Part shown: positions 1 to 8,906 of the stretch, one piece after another | How the letters are laid out: each line of letters opens with the position of its first letter | Numbering within the stretch: the stretch's first letter is position 1 | Assembly (NCBI RefSeq): GCF_009852415.1 | Contig: NZ_WOXS01000002.1 | Location: 3,060,501-3,124,500, forward strand | Reading direction: 5' to 3' | Length of the DNA stretch: 64,000 bases | Origin: Streptomyces sp. Tu 3180 | GTDB taxonomy: Bacteria > Actinomycetota > Actinomycetes > Streptomycetales > Streptomycetaceae | The notes under the pieces: model-generated | Told to the model about the DNA's origin: nothing | Seen by the model: only the letters and a program-made list of their open reading frames with translations | Databases searched by the model: none | Position numbers and translations under genes: made by a program

Positions 1-67
1 CGGCGCCGAGGAAGCCGACACTGCCGAGCATGGCCACGACGACAGCGGCCTTCTGGTACTTGCGCAT
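1..67 (-). CDS. Small secreted protein, N-terminal fragment
   Basis: Only the first 22 codons lie in the window; the gene continues past the left edge. The start ATG at 67 has a clear ribosome binding site (GGAGAGGTA just upstream). The visible residues begin MRKYQKAAVVVAMLGSVG, a short positive n-region followed by a hydrophobic core, so this is a Sec signal peptide. Placement downstream of melC2 fits the small secreted or chaplin-type genes that sit here in other streptomycetes, but the mature part is not visible and no family can be assigned. Confidence 0.6.
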   Translation of the reverse strand, partial: MRKYQKAAVVVAMLGSVGFLGA

Positions 68-509
68 TACCTCTCCGTTCTCGAGTAAACACAACCCGTG
101 ATGGGTCGGTCACTGACAGTAGGTAACTTAAGCGACATCCGCGGCTTGAGAAAGCCAAAACACCCCAATGCGTATCTTTCTTGTGAAGATGCAGGTCAGG
201 GCGGTTTCGTGTATGTGCCGAATGGCTGAACAGGAGGGCGTGGTCCAGCGGGTCCCCGGGAGCCGGCGGCCGCGGACGCCCGGCGGCCCCCTCTTCGAAG
301 AGGCGGTCCCGGGAAGTACGCCGCACTCCGTGCCGCCGCGCCCACCGGGCCGGCCGCGGGCCCGTGCCCGGCCGGCGGCAGGGCGCCGGGGGACCTCGGC
401 GGGACCCGGGGGCCCGCGCCTGCCGTGCCGGCGCCGGGTCCGTGGCCTGCCGCTGGGACGGCAGGACGGCGACGGCCCGGCGGTGCGGCTGAGGTGCGCG
501 CGGCGGCGC
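68..509. other. Intergenic region, promoter area for the left-edge gene
   Basis: No convincing gene is seen. The stretch from about 68 to 215 is much richer in A and T than its surroundings and should carry the promoter and leader of the secreted-protein gene reading leftward from 67. I could not identify a reliable -35/-10 pair. The part from about 230 to 509 is extremely GC-rich and lies downstream of melC2. Open frames there exist in several phases on both strands, as expected from composition alone. Confidence 0.5.
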
Positions 510-550
510 GGAGGGCGGGCAGGGGCGGTGTCCGCCCGGGCCCGCCCTCC
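510..550 (-). terminator. Hairpin terminator after melC2
   Basis: An 11-bp perfect stem (510-520 with 540-550) carries an inner GGGCGG/CCGCCC helix and a 3-base loop. It begins one base after the tyrosinase stop codon. There is no U-rich tail, which is common for Streptomyces terminators. Confidence 0.65.
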
Positions 551-551
551 C

Positions 552-1418
552 TCACGCGTACCGGTAGATCCCGCCGACGTCCTCCAGCTCGGCCGGTGTC
601 ACGTCCCACGGCGGCAGCTGTTCCCGGCGTGCCACGACCCGGCCGTGCTGCGCGTCGCCGGAGCCCGGCGGGGTCGCGGGGAGGTAGCGGGCCCCGCGGT
701 GCCGGCGCTGCCAGCGGTGCCACTGCAGGTCGACGAAGGCGTGGTGCAGCCAGAAGACGGGGTCGTTGACCGAGGCGGCGCCGAGCATGGCGCCGCCGAC
801 CCACCGGTGGACGCGGTTGTGGTTGCGCCAGGAGGCGCTGCCCCGGCCGGTGCCCCAGCCCTCCAGCTTGTTGCGGAAGCCCTTCGTGACCGTCGAGTCC
901 CACGGCGCCACGTCGTAGGCGGGGTCCTTCAGCGCCCACTCCAGGTCCCTCTTGGTGGGCAGGTCGATCGGGGCGCTGCGGCGGCCGAGGTCCCGGGTGA
1001 GGAACTCCCCTTCGGTCACGCCCACCCGGATGGTCCAGTCGCCCTCCCGGTGGGCGAACGGGCCGGTCGTCACCCGGTGGTCGGAGCGGCGCCCGTTGCC
1101 GCCGAGGAGGTCCGCCGTCCACGGGGCGGAGGTGGTCGTGCGGTCGCGGGTCCAGTCCCAGTACGGAAGGGTCACCGAGTCGTCCACCCGGCGCAGGGCG
1201 TTCTCCAGGTCGAGCAGGAACCGGCGGTGCCAGGGCAGGAAGGAGGGCGCCATGTGCGCGGTGCGCAGTCCGCGCTCGCCGTCGGAGGCGTAGTACGCGA
1301 CGTGCATCCGCACGAACTCGTCGTACTCGCCGCGCCGTTTGACCTCCAGCAGCGCGTTGACGAACCGGCGCTTCTCGGCGCTCGTGAGCGTGGCGGCGTC
1401 CTTACGCACGTACGCCAT
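552..1418 (-). CDS. melC2: Tyrosinase (copper monophenol monooxygenase)
   Basis: This 288-residue protein is a type-3 dicopper tyrosinase that hydroxylates monophenols and oxidises o-diphenols to quinones for melanin. CuA ligands are visible as H39, H55 and H64 (PSFLPWHRRFL), and CuB ligands as H200, H204 (HNRVH) and H226 (DPVFWLHHAFVD). Length and motif order match Streptomyces MelC2. There is no signal peptide; secretion of this family depends on the caddie protein encoded just upstream, whose 3' end overlaps this gene by 17 bp, implying translational coupling. The region before H55 differs from the classical MelC2 of S. antibioticus, so it may belong to the second (MelD-type) tyrosinase lineage. 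Confidence 0.93.
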   Translation of the reverse strand: MAYVRKDAATLTSAEKRRFVNALLEVKRRGEYDEFVRMHVAYYASDGERGLRTAHMAPSFLPWHRRFLLDLENALRRVDDSVTLPYWDWTRDRTTTSAPWTADLLGGNGRRSDHRVTTGPFAHREGDWTIRVGVTEGEFLTRDLGRRSAPIDLPTKRDLEWALKDPAYDVAPWDSTVTKGFRNKLEGWGTGRGSASWRNHNRVHRWVGGAMLGAASVNDPVFWLHHAFVDLQWHRWQRRHRGARYLPATPPGSGDAQHGRVVARREQLPPWDVTPAELEDVGGIYRYA

Positions 1419-1896
1419 GCCGGCCTCCCGCGTGCTCGTGCGGCTGTCCCGCGTCCGCCTCGCGCAGTCGCTCGCCGGGACCGAGCGCGTCGACGGCGGC
1501 GCGGGCGGCCTCCAGCGGCGTCCGGTACGAGCAGTAGTGGTCGACCGTGCTCAGCCAGGTGCCGTCGGCGCGGCGCATCAGGTGCAGGGGGCGGCCGTCG
1601 ACGGTGACGTGCCACCGGTCCTCCTCCGCCGGGTTCCGGGCGGGGGTCAGGACGCCTCGGACGCGGCGGCCGCGGTGGGTCACGTCGAAGCCGGTGTCGC
1701 GCGGGGCGTCCCCGGCCGGCGGCCGGGGACGCGGGGACCGGAAGGCGGTGAGCGCCGGGGCCAGCGCGGCGGCGAGCGCGCAGACGCGCAGGCCGCGCGC
1801 CATGTCCCGCCGCGTCCTGCCCGCCGGTCCGGGCGGCGCCGGGTCCGGTGCCGTGTCCTCGGCGCCCGCGGGCGCCCCGCCCATGTCGATGATCAT
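1402..1896 (-). CDS. melC1: Tyrosinase caddie/copper-transfer protein, MelC1-like
   Basis: A 164-residue partner protein that in this family binds apo-tyrosinase, delivers copper and carries the enzyme through the Tat pathway. The start at 1896 is chosen because GAGGAG lies 6 bases upstream; an ATG 18 codons earlier lacks a site. Residues 28-50 hold a twin-arginine-like signal (GRTRRDMARG then an Ala/Leu core). The conserved caddie core follows (WHVTVDGRPLHLMRR, then TWLSTVDHY). The N-terminal extension before the twin arginine is longer than in classical MelC1. It overlaps melC2, forming a two-gene operon. Confidence 0.85.
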   Translation of the reverse strand: MIIDMGGAPAGAEDTAPDPAPPGPAGRTRRDMARGLRVCALAAALAPALTAFRSPRPRPPAGDAPRDTGFDVTHRGRRVRGVLTPARNPAEEDRWHVTVDGRPLHLMRRADGTWLSTVDHYCSYRTPLEAARAAVDALGPGERLREADAGQPHEHAGGRHGVRA

Positions 1897-1921
1897 GCTG
1901 CACTCCTCGTCCGTGCGGTTG

Positions 1922-1938
1922 TCGGTAGCGGTAACCGA
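1922..1938. promoter_or_regulatory. Imperfect palindrome upstream of melC1
   Basis: TCGGTAGCGGTAACCGA is a near-symmetric 17-mer lying 26 bases before the melC1 start, a position suited to an operator or core promoter. No matching regulator was recognised, so this is only a candidate site. Confidence 0.25.
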
Positions 1939-2052
1939 CGAACGCGTCACGCGGTCACCGCCGTGCGGCGAACACGGTGAACGCCGGCGAGCGGTACCGG
2001 GCGAGCACGCGCAGGCCCCCGCGGACGGGCGTCACCGACCGCGTCAACGAGA

Positions 2053-2086
2053 AAGTCGGCCCCCGGGAGATCCCGGGGGCCGACTT
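2053..2086 (-). terminator. Strong intrinsic terminator
   Basis: A perfect 16-bp inverted repeat (2053-2068 and 2071-2086; innermost pairs must open to form the loop) starts 15 bases after the stop of the small secreted gene. On the minus strand it is followed by TTTCTC, so it should end transcription from 2374-2102 before the melC operon. Confidence 0.8.
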
Positions 2087-2101
2087 CCGTACGGCGCGGT
2101 G

Positions 2102-2374
2102 TCAGGCGTGCAGCCCCAGGTCACCGTGCACCGGCTTGGCCTCGTCCAGCGTCGCCGTCGCGTCCTTCGTCGTGTGCAGCAGCGAGCTCTCGTCCTCGGT
2201 GTCGAGCGCGTGCGACTCCTCCTGCAGCGGCATCGCCTCGAAGGGGACCGCGGTGCGCAGGCCGGTGTCGAGGCCGGTGGACACCAGGTCGGCCTCCTGG
2301 GCGTACGCGGGGGCGGCGATGCCGGCGGCGATCAGGGATCCGGCAATGACGGCGGCGGCCTTCAGGGACTTCAT
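2102..2374 (-). CDS. Small secreted protein of unknown function
   Basis: A 90-residue protein with a typical Sec signal peptide (lysines at 2 and 5, hydrophobic core, probable cleavage after APAYA at residue 25). The mature part is short, acidic and has no cysteines or recognisable domain. A good site (AGGAAC) precedes the ATG. It has its own strong terminator and sits alone between melC and the next secreted protein. A 12-bp perfect palindrome (TCTCATATGAGA, 2479-2490) lies about 105 bp upstream and could be a control site. Function cannot be inferred. Confidence 0.75.
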   Translation of the reverse strand: MKSLKAAAVIAGSLIAAGIAAPAYAQEADLVSTGLDTGLRTAVPFEAMPLQEESHALDTEDESSLLHTTKDATATLDEAKPVHGDLGLHA

Positions 2375-2605
2375 CGTGTTCCTTTCTTCGGCAACGCGGG
2401 TCGCCGGAGGGGAATTCTGTCGCCGTGCCCAACGATTTCCGGCCGGAGCGGAAACCGGGAAGCCGAAGACTGGTGATTTCTCATATGAGATCTCAGCACG
2501 TCCGTGCCAGGGACGGCCGGCACCGACGGGGAAAGGCCGCCGGACGACAGCGGTCGTGACGCCCCTTCGAGGCCCGCACCGGGCGGGAACCGCGCCGTAC
2601 GACGC

Positions 2606-3325
2606 TCACGGGGCCGGCGGCAGCAGCAGCACGGGCGCGGGGAGCGTGACGGCGGGAAGCAGCGGCACCTGCGTCACCGGCACCGTGCCGGCCGGAGCGG
2701 GCAGGGTCGACGCCTGCGGGCCGGTGTCGCGCAGCGCGTCGAGGAGGGCGGCCACCTCGGCCAGCAGCTCGTCGACCGAGGAGAGCTCCTCGGCGGTGTC
2801 CTCCTCGGCGTCGGAGAGCAGCCGCTCCAGGAGGTCGTCGACGGCCTCGCGCACGGTGTCCAGCAGCTCGCTCGCGAGGTCGGCCTCGTCGGTGAGCGGC
2901 GTGCCCTCCTCCGGGGCCGGCACCTCCGGCATCGCTTCCGGCGTCGCTTCCGGCGTCACGGCCGTGGTCGCCGGGTCCGACGCGGCCGGCGTGGCCGTGG
3001 TCCCCGGTTCCGGCTCCGTGGCCGCGGCCTTCGCCGCCGCCTCCTCCAGGGCGGCCTCGGCGGCCTCGCCCAGCCTCTTGGCCTCGGCCGGGGGCAGGTG
3101 ACCGCCGTCCGCCTCGAGCACGGCCTCCAGCAGGTCGACGACCGGGGCGAGTTCGCCCTCCTGCGCGTCGAGGCTCCTGACCTGCACGAGCAGCGCCTCG
3201 GACGAGGTCACGGGGGTGCGTTCGCGGGCCGGGTCGGCCGCCGTGGCGGCGGGCCCGGTGATCCCGACCAGGAGGGCGGCGCAGCACGCGCCGAGTGCGA
3301 TGCGCCGTGCGGGCAGAGCACGCAT
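2606..3325 (-). CDS. Secreted Ala/Glu/Pro-rich protein of unknown function
   Basis: A 239-residue protein with a signal peptide (MRALPARRIALGACCAALLV, probable cleavage near residue 29). Residues 40-100 and 145-200 are charged and helix-forming with Leu/Ala heptad character. They flank a Pro/Thr/Ala linker (105-140) with repeated TPEA units, and the C-terminus is Pro/Leu/Val rich without a sorting motif or membrane anchor. It is probably an extended extracellular protein. No family is recognised. It is divergent from the polysaccharide cluster across a 360-bp regulatory region. Confidence 0.75.
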   Translation of the reverse strand: MRALPARRIALGACCAALLVGITGPAATAADPARERTPVTSSEALLVQVRSLDAQEGELAPVVDLLEAVLEADGGHLPPAEAKRLGEAAEAALEEAAAKAAATEPEPGTTATPAASDPATTAVTPEATPEAMPEVPAPEEGTPLTDEADLASELLDTVREAVDDLLERLLSDAEEDTAEELSSVDELLAEVAALLDALRDTGPQASTLPAPAGTVPVTQVPLLPAVTLPAPVLLLPPAP

Positions 3326-3685
3326 GGGAGGGAGTCCTTTCGGTGGACGTCGGATCTTGTGCCCACCGTGGAAGCGCCCGTGGCTGCCCGCAACCGGGCA
3401 TGCGCCGTTCGTGAGCCCCGTTCACCCCGTTGCCCGTCCTGCCTGGTGGGGCCGCGCCCCGGGGTGCCGGCGGCCCGGCCCCGCACCGCCGCGCGGCAGC
3501 GGAACGGCGGTGGGGCGACGGGAGCCGGATTCACGATTCCAACACACATGCCGGTATTCACTGAGTTTCAGTGAATTTGTCCGTTTGATGACTAGAGTTG
3601 CGATCCGCCCCGCGCACCCCTCCGGGCGGACGCGACGTCCTCGTCCCGCCGCCCGCCCCACCCGTTCCGAAAGGCTCCGACGGTC
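3326..3685. other. Divergent intergenic region
   Basis: No gene is seen in these 360 bases. The stretch at 3530-3600 is markedly AT-richer than its surroundings and carries a 19-bp palindrome (3557-3575, listed separately) and TAGAGT at about 3593 that could serve as a -10 element for the rightward gene. The start at 3686 lacks a strong ribosome binding site (GAAAGG about 14 bases upstream). Confidence 0.5.
3557..3575. promoter_or_regulatory. 19-bp perfect palindrome, candidate operator
   Basis: TTCACTGAGTTTCAGTGAA has 8-bp perfect arms around GTT. It sits in the AT-rich promoter zone between divergent genes and 110 bp before the first gene of the surface-polysaccharide block. The symmetry is that of a dimeric repressor or activator site. 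Its regulator is unknown. Confidence 0.5.
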
Positions 3686-4780
3686 ATGCGTCAATCCCTG
3701 GGTCTGCTGCTTCGCCGTGCGACGGTGGGCGCCCTCACCCTCGCCGCGGTGTGGGCGCCCTGCGGCTCCCCGGCTGCCGCGCCGGCCGCACCCGCCCCCG
3801 AGGCCCCCGGCCTCCCGTTCGCCCAGCGGTACCGCGCGCTCCAGCACGGCGGCATCGTGCGCGCCGCCAACACCTCCATCACCTGCCGCGCCGCGCAGGC
3901 GTCCTCGTGCCGGGACGTGCAGAGGGGCGGCCACGGGGTGAACGGCGACTTCGACATGTTCTACGTCGACGCCGACAGCGACCCGAACACCTACAACTCC
4001 TCCCGCGCCGAGGTCCGTCTGCCCGCCGGCTCCCGGGTGACGTACGCACGCCTGTACTGGGGCGGCAACCTGCGCGTGGGCGAGCAGAAGCCGCCCGAGG
4101 ACAACGGGCGGGTGCTGATCGCCGAACCCGGCGGGGAGTACAAGGAGCTCCTCGCGGACACGGTCGTCGGGCACCGCGTCGCGGACGGCGCGGATGCCTT
4201 CCAGGCCTCGGCGGACGTGACCGGCCTGGTGCAGGGCAGCGGGCCGGGCCTGTACACGGTGGCGCAGGTCAACGTGGCCATGGGCGGATCGGCGGCCGGG
4301 GCGTGGGGCGGCTGGACCCTGGTGGTGGCGTACGAGAACCCGGCGGAACCCCTGCGGCACCTCGCGCTCTGGGACGGCTTCACCGCCCTGCGGTCCGACG
4401 GGGAGGCGCGGATCCCGCTGCGCGACCTGCCCTTCCCCGCGGGCGCGGGGGGCCGGGTGGGCCTGGTGGCGTACAACGGCGACCGCGGCACCGGCGGCGA
4501 CTCGCTCGTCCTGACCGCCGGCGGGTCCGTGCCCGTGTCCACCGCGCTCGCCGACCGCGCCAACCCCGGCGACGACGTCCTGAACTCCACCGTCAGCGAC
4601 CCCGGGACGGCCCCGGCGCGGGTACCGGCGCACGCCAACACCCTCGGCTACGACTCCGACGTGTTCGACCTCGCGGGCGCGCTGCCGCACGCCGGCGACG
4701 AGGCGGCCCTCCGGCTGACGTCCCAGCGGGACGCGGCCTGGGCCGGCGTGCTCTTCGCCGCCGTCGACGCCCAGCGGTGA
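3686..4780 (+). CDS. Secreted DUF3344-like surface protein
   Basis: A 364-residue exported protein with a signal peptide in residues 1-33. The mature region resembles the N-terminal module of large actinobacterial surface proteins of the DUF3344/DUF11 kind. The visible signature is GDFDMFYVDADSDPNTYNSS, then an Ala-Gly beta-rich segment with LYWGGNL and later WGGWTLVVAYEN. Two cysteines near residues 67 and 74 may form a disulfide. There is no sorting motif or C-terminal anchor, so it is probably released or associates non-covalently with the envelope. The next gene starts within 33 bases or overlaps it, suggesting co-transcription with the polysaccharide genes. Confidence 0.7.
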   Translation: MRQSLGLLLRRATVGALTLAAVWAPCGSPAAAPAAPAPEAPGLPFAQRYRALQHGGIVRAANTSITCRAAQASSCRDVQRGGHGVNGDFDMFYVDADSDPNTYNSSRAEVRLPAGSRVTYARLYWGGNLRVGEQKPPEDNGRVLIAEPGGEYKELLADTVVGHRVADGADAFQASADVTGLVQGSGPGLYTVAQVNVAMGGSAAGAWGGWTLVVAYENPAEPLRHLALWDGFTALRSDGEARIPLRDLPFPAGAGGRVGLVAYNGDRGTGGDSLVLTAGGSVPVSTALADRANPGDDVLNSTVSDPGTAPARVPAHANTLGYDSDVFDLAGALPHAGDEAALRLTSQRDAAWAGVLFAAVDAQR

Positions 4781-4809
4781 ACGCGCCGCGGTCCGCCCCG
4801 AGCGCCCCC

Positions 4810-6093
4810 ATGAGCTTCGTGAACGAGGAAACCGTGCCCACGGAACCGTCCTTCGCCGGCCGCAGACCGCGGATCCTGCACCTCACCCAGCCGGTGGACG
4901 GCGGGGTCGCCCGGGTCGTGACGGACCTGGTCCGAGCCCAGCTGGCGGACGGCCTGGACGTCACCGCGGCCTGCCCCGACAGCCCGCTCGGCGACCGGCT
5001 GCGGGCGCTCGGCGCACACGTACGGCAGTGGCGGGCGACGCGGTCGCCGGGCGCGTCGCTCGTGCGGGAGGTGCGGCACCTCGCCCGGCTGATCGACGAG
5101 GTGCGCCCCGATCTGGTGCACGCGCACAGCGCGAAGGCCGGGCTCGCCGGACGGCTCGCGGTGCGCGGGCGGATCCCGACCGTCTTCCAGCCGCACGCCT
5201 GGTCGTTCGAGGCGGTGGACGGGGGCACCGCGGCCCTGGCGCTGCTGTGGGAACGGTGGGGCGCGCGGTGGGCCGGACGGGTGGTGTGCGTGAGCGAGGC
5301 GGAGCGCGCGACGGGCGTGCACGCCGGGATCACCGGCCGGTGGGCCGTCGTCCCCAACGGCATCGACCCCGAGCGCTTCCGTCCGGCCCCCGCCGACGCC
5401 GTACGCGCCGGGCTCGCGCCGCTCGCCGCCCTCCCGCCGCGGGCGCCGCTCGCCGTGTGCGTGGGGCGGCTGTGCCGGCAGAAGGGGCAGGACGTCCTGC
5501 TGCACGCCTGGAACGCCGTCGCGCGCCGGGTGCCCGACGCCCGCCTCGTCCTGGTCGGCGACGGACCGGACCGGGACCGGCTGCGCGCGCACGCCCCCGC
5601 GTCCGTGCTGTTCGCGGGAGCCGTCCGCGACACCGCCCCCTGGTACCAGGCCGCCGACCTCGTCGTCCTGCCGTCCCGCTGGGAGGGCATGGCGCTGGCC
5701 CCGCTGGAGGCGATGGCCTGCGGGCGGCCCGTGGTCGTCACGGACGTCGACGGGGCCCGCGAGAGCCTGCCGCCCTCCTTCCCCGCCCGCTGCCTGGTCC
5801 CGCCGGAGGACCCCGGGGCGCTGGCCGGTGCCGTCGGCGAGCTGCTGCTCGACCCGCCGCTGCGCGCGTCGCTCGGCGACCGGGGCCGCCGGCACGTGCT
5901 GTCCCTCCACGACGTGCGGCACACCGCCCGGGCGGTCGCGGACGTCTACCGCGAGCTGCTCGGCGGCCCGCCCGCCACCGCAACGGCGCGCCCGTCCCGG
6001 GCGTTCGAGCGCATCAGGGCCCGCGGCGCCGGGGCCCACCGGACGACACGGCGCGCCGAGCCATCCGAGCACAGGGAGTCCATCCACTCGTGA
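4810..6093 (+). CDS. Glycosyltransferase family 4
   Basis: A GT-B fold sugar transferase of about 427 residues acting at the cytoplasmic face on lipid-linked intermediates. The N-terminus has RILHLTQPVDGGVARVV, the C-terminal nucleotide-sugar domain has VVPNGIDPERF and the EX7E motif EGMALAPLEAMACGRP. The start is uncertain: GTG 4777 overlaps the previous stop, ATG 4810 is used here, and GTG 4834 has GAGGAA three bases upstream. It overlaps the next gene by 4 bases (GTGA). Donor and acceptor sugars cannot be read from sequence. Confidence 0.88.
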   Translation: MSFVNEETVPTEPSFAGRRPRILHLTQPVDGGVARVVTDLVRAQLADGLDVTAACPDSPLGDRLRALGAHVRQWRATRSPGASLVREVRHLARLIDEVRPDLVHAHSAKAGLAGRLAVRGRIPTVFQPHAWSFEAVDGGTAALALLWERWGARWAGRVVCVSEAERATGVHAGITGRWAVVPNGIDPERFRPAPADAVRAGLAPLAALPPRAPLAVCVGRLCRQKGQDVLLHAWNAVARRVPDARLVLVGDGPDRDRLRAHAPASVLFAGAVRDTAPWYQAADLVVLPSRWEGMALAPLEAMACGRPVVVTDVDGARESLPPSFPARCLVPPEDPGALAGAVGELLLDPPLRASLGDRGRRHVLSLHDVRHTARAVADVYRELLGGPPATATARPSRAFERIRARGAGAHRTTRRAEPSEHRESIHS

Positions 6094-7535
6094 CCGCCGA
6101 ACGTACCGTGCCCTCCCCCGGCGCAACGCCGCGGGAGCACGGATTCTCACCCGTGTCCGTCGTGCCGCCGCGCGGCACCGACGCCGGCACCACCGGCACC
6201 GGCCTGCGGCCGCCCTCCCCCAGGCCACCCGCGCGACCGGCCTCCCCGGTCCCGCTGCGCGTCGCGGACGGTGCCGCCGCCCTGCTGGGCGCGCTGGCGC
6301 TCGCCGGCGGCCAGCGCCATCCCCTGCTCATCGCCCTGCTGGTCGGCGCGTCGCTGCTGTCGCGCCCGCGCGCCGGCGGCCCGCAGGCACCGGGACTGCT
6401 GGAGGAACTGCCCTCCGTGTGCGGGCGCGTCGCGGTGGTCTGGCTGGCGGTCCCGGCGCTCTGGGCGGCGTACCGGCCGGAGCACGCGCTGTCCGTCCGG
6501 ACCGTGCTGACGGGCCTCGCCCTGCAGGCGGTGGCGGGCTGTGCGCTGCGCGCGGCCGTGCACGGGCGGCGGCGCGCGGCGCTGCTGCGCCGCCCGCACG
6601 CCGCGCTCGTCGTCGGGCCGGTGGCGACCGCGCAGCGGGTGGCCGCCGCCGTGCTGCGCCATCCGCGGTGCGGGGTGCGGCCGGTGGGGATCGTCGCCGA
6701 CGGGCGGCCGGACGGCGCCGAGGGCGTTCCGGTGCTGTGCACGGACGAGGAGGTCGAGCGGGCGGTCATCCAGAACGGGGTGCGGGCGGTGCTCGTCGCG
6801 CACCCCTCGGTGCGCGCCGAACAGGGGCCGCTGCTGCGGGCGCTGGCCGGGTCCGGCTGCGCGGTCTGGGAGGTCGACCCCGACTCCCCGTCGTACGGGC
6901 CGGGGGAACGGCTCGCCGGGTTCCCCTGCCGGCGGCTGGACCTCTCCCCGGCGCGCGACGGCGGCGCCGGCAAGCGGATGCTCGACATCCTGGTGTCGGG
7001 AGCGCTGCTGCTGCTGGTCAGTCCGCTGCTGCTGGTGTGCGCGGTGACGCTGCGGATCATCGACGGGCCGGGCGTGGTGTTCCGGCAGGAGCGCATCGGC
7101 CGCGACGGCGAGCCGTTCACGCTGCTGAAGTTCCGCACCCACCGCCCGGTCGACGAGCACGAGTCGGCGACCCGGTGGAGCGTGGCGGGCGAGCACGAGA
7201 TGCGCCGGTTCTGCCGCATGCTGCGGCGCACCTCCCTCGACGAGCTGCTGCAGCTGTGGAACGTGCTGCGCGGCGACATGAGCCTGGTCGGACCGCGGCC
7301 CGAACGCCCTTACTTCGTGGCGCAGTTCAGCCAGACCTACCCCGGTTACGCGGCCCGCCACCGGATGCGCACCGGCATCACCGGACTCGCCCAGGTCCAC
7401 GGGCTGCGCGGCGACACCTCGATCGAGGACCGCTGCCGGTTCGACAACGCCTACATCGACGACTGGTCGTTGTGGCGGGACGTGTGCATCCTGCTGCGCA
7501 CCGCGGCCGCGCTGGTCCGTCCGACGGGGAGCTGA
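6090..7535 (+). CDS. Polyprenyl-phosphate sugar phosphotransferase (priming enzyme)
   Basis: A 481-residue membrane enzyme that should start the repeat unit by moving a sugar-phosphate to undecaprenyl-phosphate. The N-terminal part (about 50-170) is hydrophobic with several membrane helices, followed by a nucleotide-binding-like soluble region (175-285). The C-terminal bacterial sugar transferase domain begins at KRMLDILVSGALLLL and carries the family motifs KFRT, SLDELLQLWNVLRG and MSLVGPRPE. GTG 6090 overlaps the preceding stop by 4 bases. It is a WbaP/WcaJ-type (PF02397) enzyme and the committed step for this cluster. Confidence 0.9.
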   Translation: MTAERTVPSPGATPREHGFSPVSVVPPRGTDAGTTGTGLRPPSPRPPARPASPVPLRVADGAAALLGALALAGGQRHPLLIALLVGASLLSRPRAGGPQAPGLLEELPSVCGRVAVVWLAVPALWAAYRPEHALSVRTVLTGLALQAVAGCALRAAVHGRRRAALLRRPHAALVVGPVATAQRVAAAVLRHPRCGVRPVGIVADGRPDGAEGVPVLCTDEEVERAVIQNGVRAVLVAHPSVRAEQGPLLRALAGSGCAVWEVDPDSPSYGPGERLAGFPCRRLDLSPARDGGAGKRMLDILVSGALLLLVSPLLLVCAVTLRIIDGPGVVFRQERIGRDGEPFTLLKFRTHRPVDEHESATRWSVAGEHEMRRFCRMLRRTSLDELLQLWNVLRGDMSLVGPRPERPYFVAQFSQTYPGYAARHRMRTGITGLAQVHGLRGDTSIEDRCRFDNAYIDDWSLWRDVCILLRTAAALVRPTGS

Positions 7536-7541
7536 CAGACC

Positions 7542-8906
7542 GTGAGCCACGCCCTCGCACCGCCGCCGCGCCGGGCCGCACCGCTGCCGCCCCGGGCCGT
7601 CGCGCTGGTGCCGGTCCTGCCGCTGGTGGCGGTGGTGGCCCTGCTGGCCCTGCCGTCCACGGGGGACGGCGCGGGACCCGCCGACGCGGTCTCCGCCCTG
7701 GTGATCGTGTACTGCGTGGTCCGCCTGCTGCGGGAGAGGCGGCGCCCGCTGTCGACGACCGCGGCGGTGGTGCTGGGCCTGCCGGTCGTGGGGCTCGCGC
7801 TGGCCGCGATGGGCGCCTCCTCGCCGGAGGCGGGGCTCACCGGTCTGGGCCGCTACCTCCAGGTCTTCGTGCTGGTTCCGGCGGCCGTGCTGGTGCTGCT
7901 GCGCCACCGGACCGACTTCCGCGTGCTGGCCTGGTCGTGCGTGGGGGTCGCCCTGTGGCAGGGGGCGGTCGGCGTGCACCAGTACGTCACCCGGACCGGC
8001 GCCTCCTACCAGGGGGAGACCGTCCGCGCGGTCGGCACCTTCGGGGCGCAGGACGTGATGGGCATGGCGACGGCGGTCTCGCTGGGCCTGGTGTGCGCGG
8101 TCGGGATCGCGCTGGGCCGGGCCCCGGTACGGCAGCGGGCGGCCGCCGCCGGATGCGCCCTGGCGCTGCTGCCGCCGCTCGCGCTCTCCTTCAGCCGGGG
8201 CGCCTGGATCGCGACCGCCTTGGCGTGCACCGCGCAGCTGGCGCTGGCCGGGCTGCGGCGGGCGCTGAAGACGGCCGCGGCCGCGGTCGCCGCGGGCGTG
8301 GTCCTGGTGGGCGGGTTCGGCCTCGGCACGGCACAGCTGCAGGAGCGGCTCGGCAGCATCACGCAGGTCACCGACGCCCCCGACCAGTCCGTCACGGACC
8401 GGTACGCCCTGTGGGCGTCCGCCGCCGACATGTGGCGCGAGCACCCGCTGACCGGCGTGGGCCTGAAGGGCTTTCCCGAGTACCGCGACGGGCACGCCAC
8501 CCTCGCGCTGTCGTCGGGCAGCGACGTCGAGGGCGCGGGAGAGGCGTTCCACCGCCAGGCGCTGCTCTCCCCGCACAGCATGTACCTGCTGGTGCTGAGC
8601 GAGCAGGGCCTGATCGGGCTGCTCACGCTCGCCGGGAGCTGGCTGGCGCTGCTGGTGTGCGGGCTGCGGCGGCTGCTGCGGGTGCGCCGTCGCGGACGGG
8701 GGCTCGACTGCGGGCTCGTCGCCTGCGGGCTGCTGGTCTGGTCGCTGACCGACTTCGTGTACGGCGACATCGGCGGCCCCTCGACCGTGCTGACCGCCGT
8801 GGGCCTGGGCCTCACGGCGTGGTGGGCGCTGGCCGACGGCGGGCGGACGGGGGCCGCGCGCCGTGGCGGAGGGCCCGGGCACGCCGGGGAGGCGGTGGCA
8901 CGATGA
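7542..8906 (+). CDS. O-antigen ligase/polymerase-like membrane protein
   Basis: A 454-residue protein with about 10-11 predicted membrane helices and a large extracytoplasmic loop (about 265-345) containing SITQVTDAPDQSVTDRYALW. That layout is typical of the Wzy_C/O-antigen ligase family. In a Wzx/Wzy system it would polymerise lipid-linked repeat units or attach the glycan outside the membrane. The GTG start at 7542 follows GGGAG about 12 bases upstream, and the stop overlaps the flippase start (ATGA). Polymerase and ligase roles cannot be separated by sequence. Confidence 0.82.
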   Translation: MSHALAPPPRRAAPLPPRAVALVPVLPLVAVVALLALPSTGDGAGPADAVSALVIVYCVVRLLRERRRPLSTTAAVVLGLPVVGLALAAMGASSPEAGLTGLGRYLQVFVLVPAAVLVLLRHRTDFRVLAWSCVGVALWQGAVGVHQYVTRTGASYQGETVRAVGTFGAQDVMGMATAVSLGLVCAVGIALGRAPVRQRAAAAGCALALLPPLALSFSRGAWIATALACTAQLALAGLRRALKTAAAAVAAGVVLVGGFGLGTAQLQERLGSITQVTDAPDQSVTDRYALWASAADMWREHPLTGVGLKGFPEYRDGHATLALSSGSDVEGAGEAFHRQALLSPHSMYLLVLSEQGLIGLLTLAGSWLALLVCGLRRLLRVRRRGRGLDCGLVACGLLVWSLTDFVYGDIGGPSTVLTAVGLGLTAWWALADGGRTGAARRGGGPGHAGEAVAR

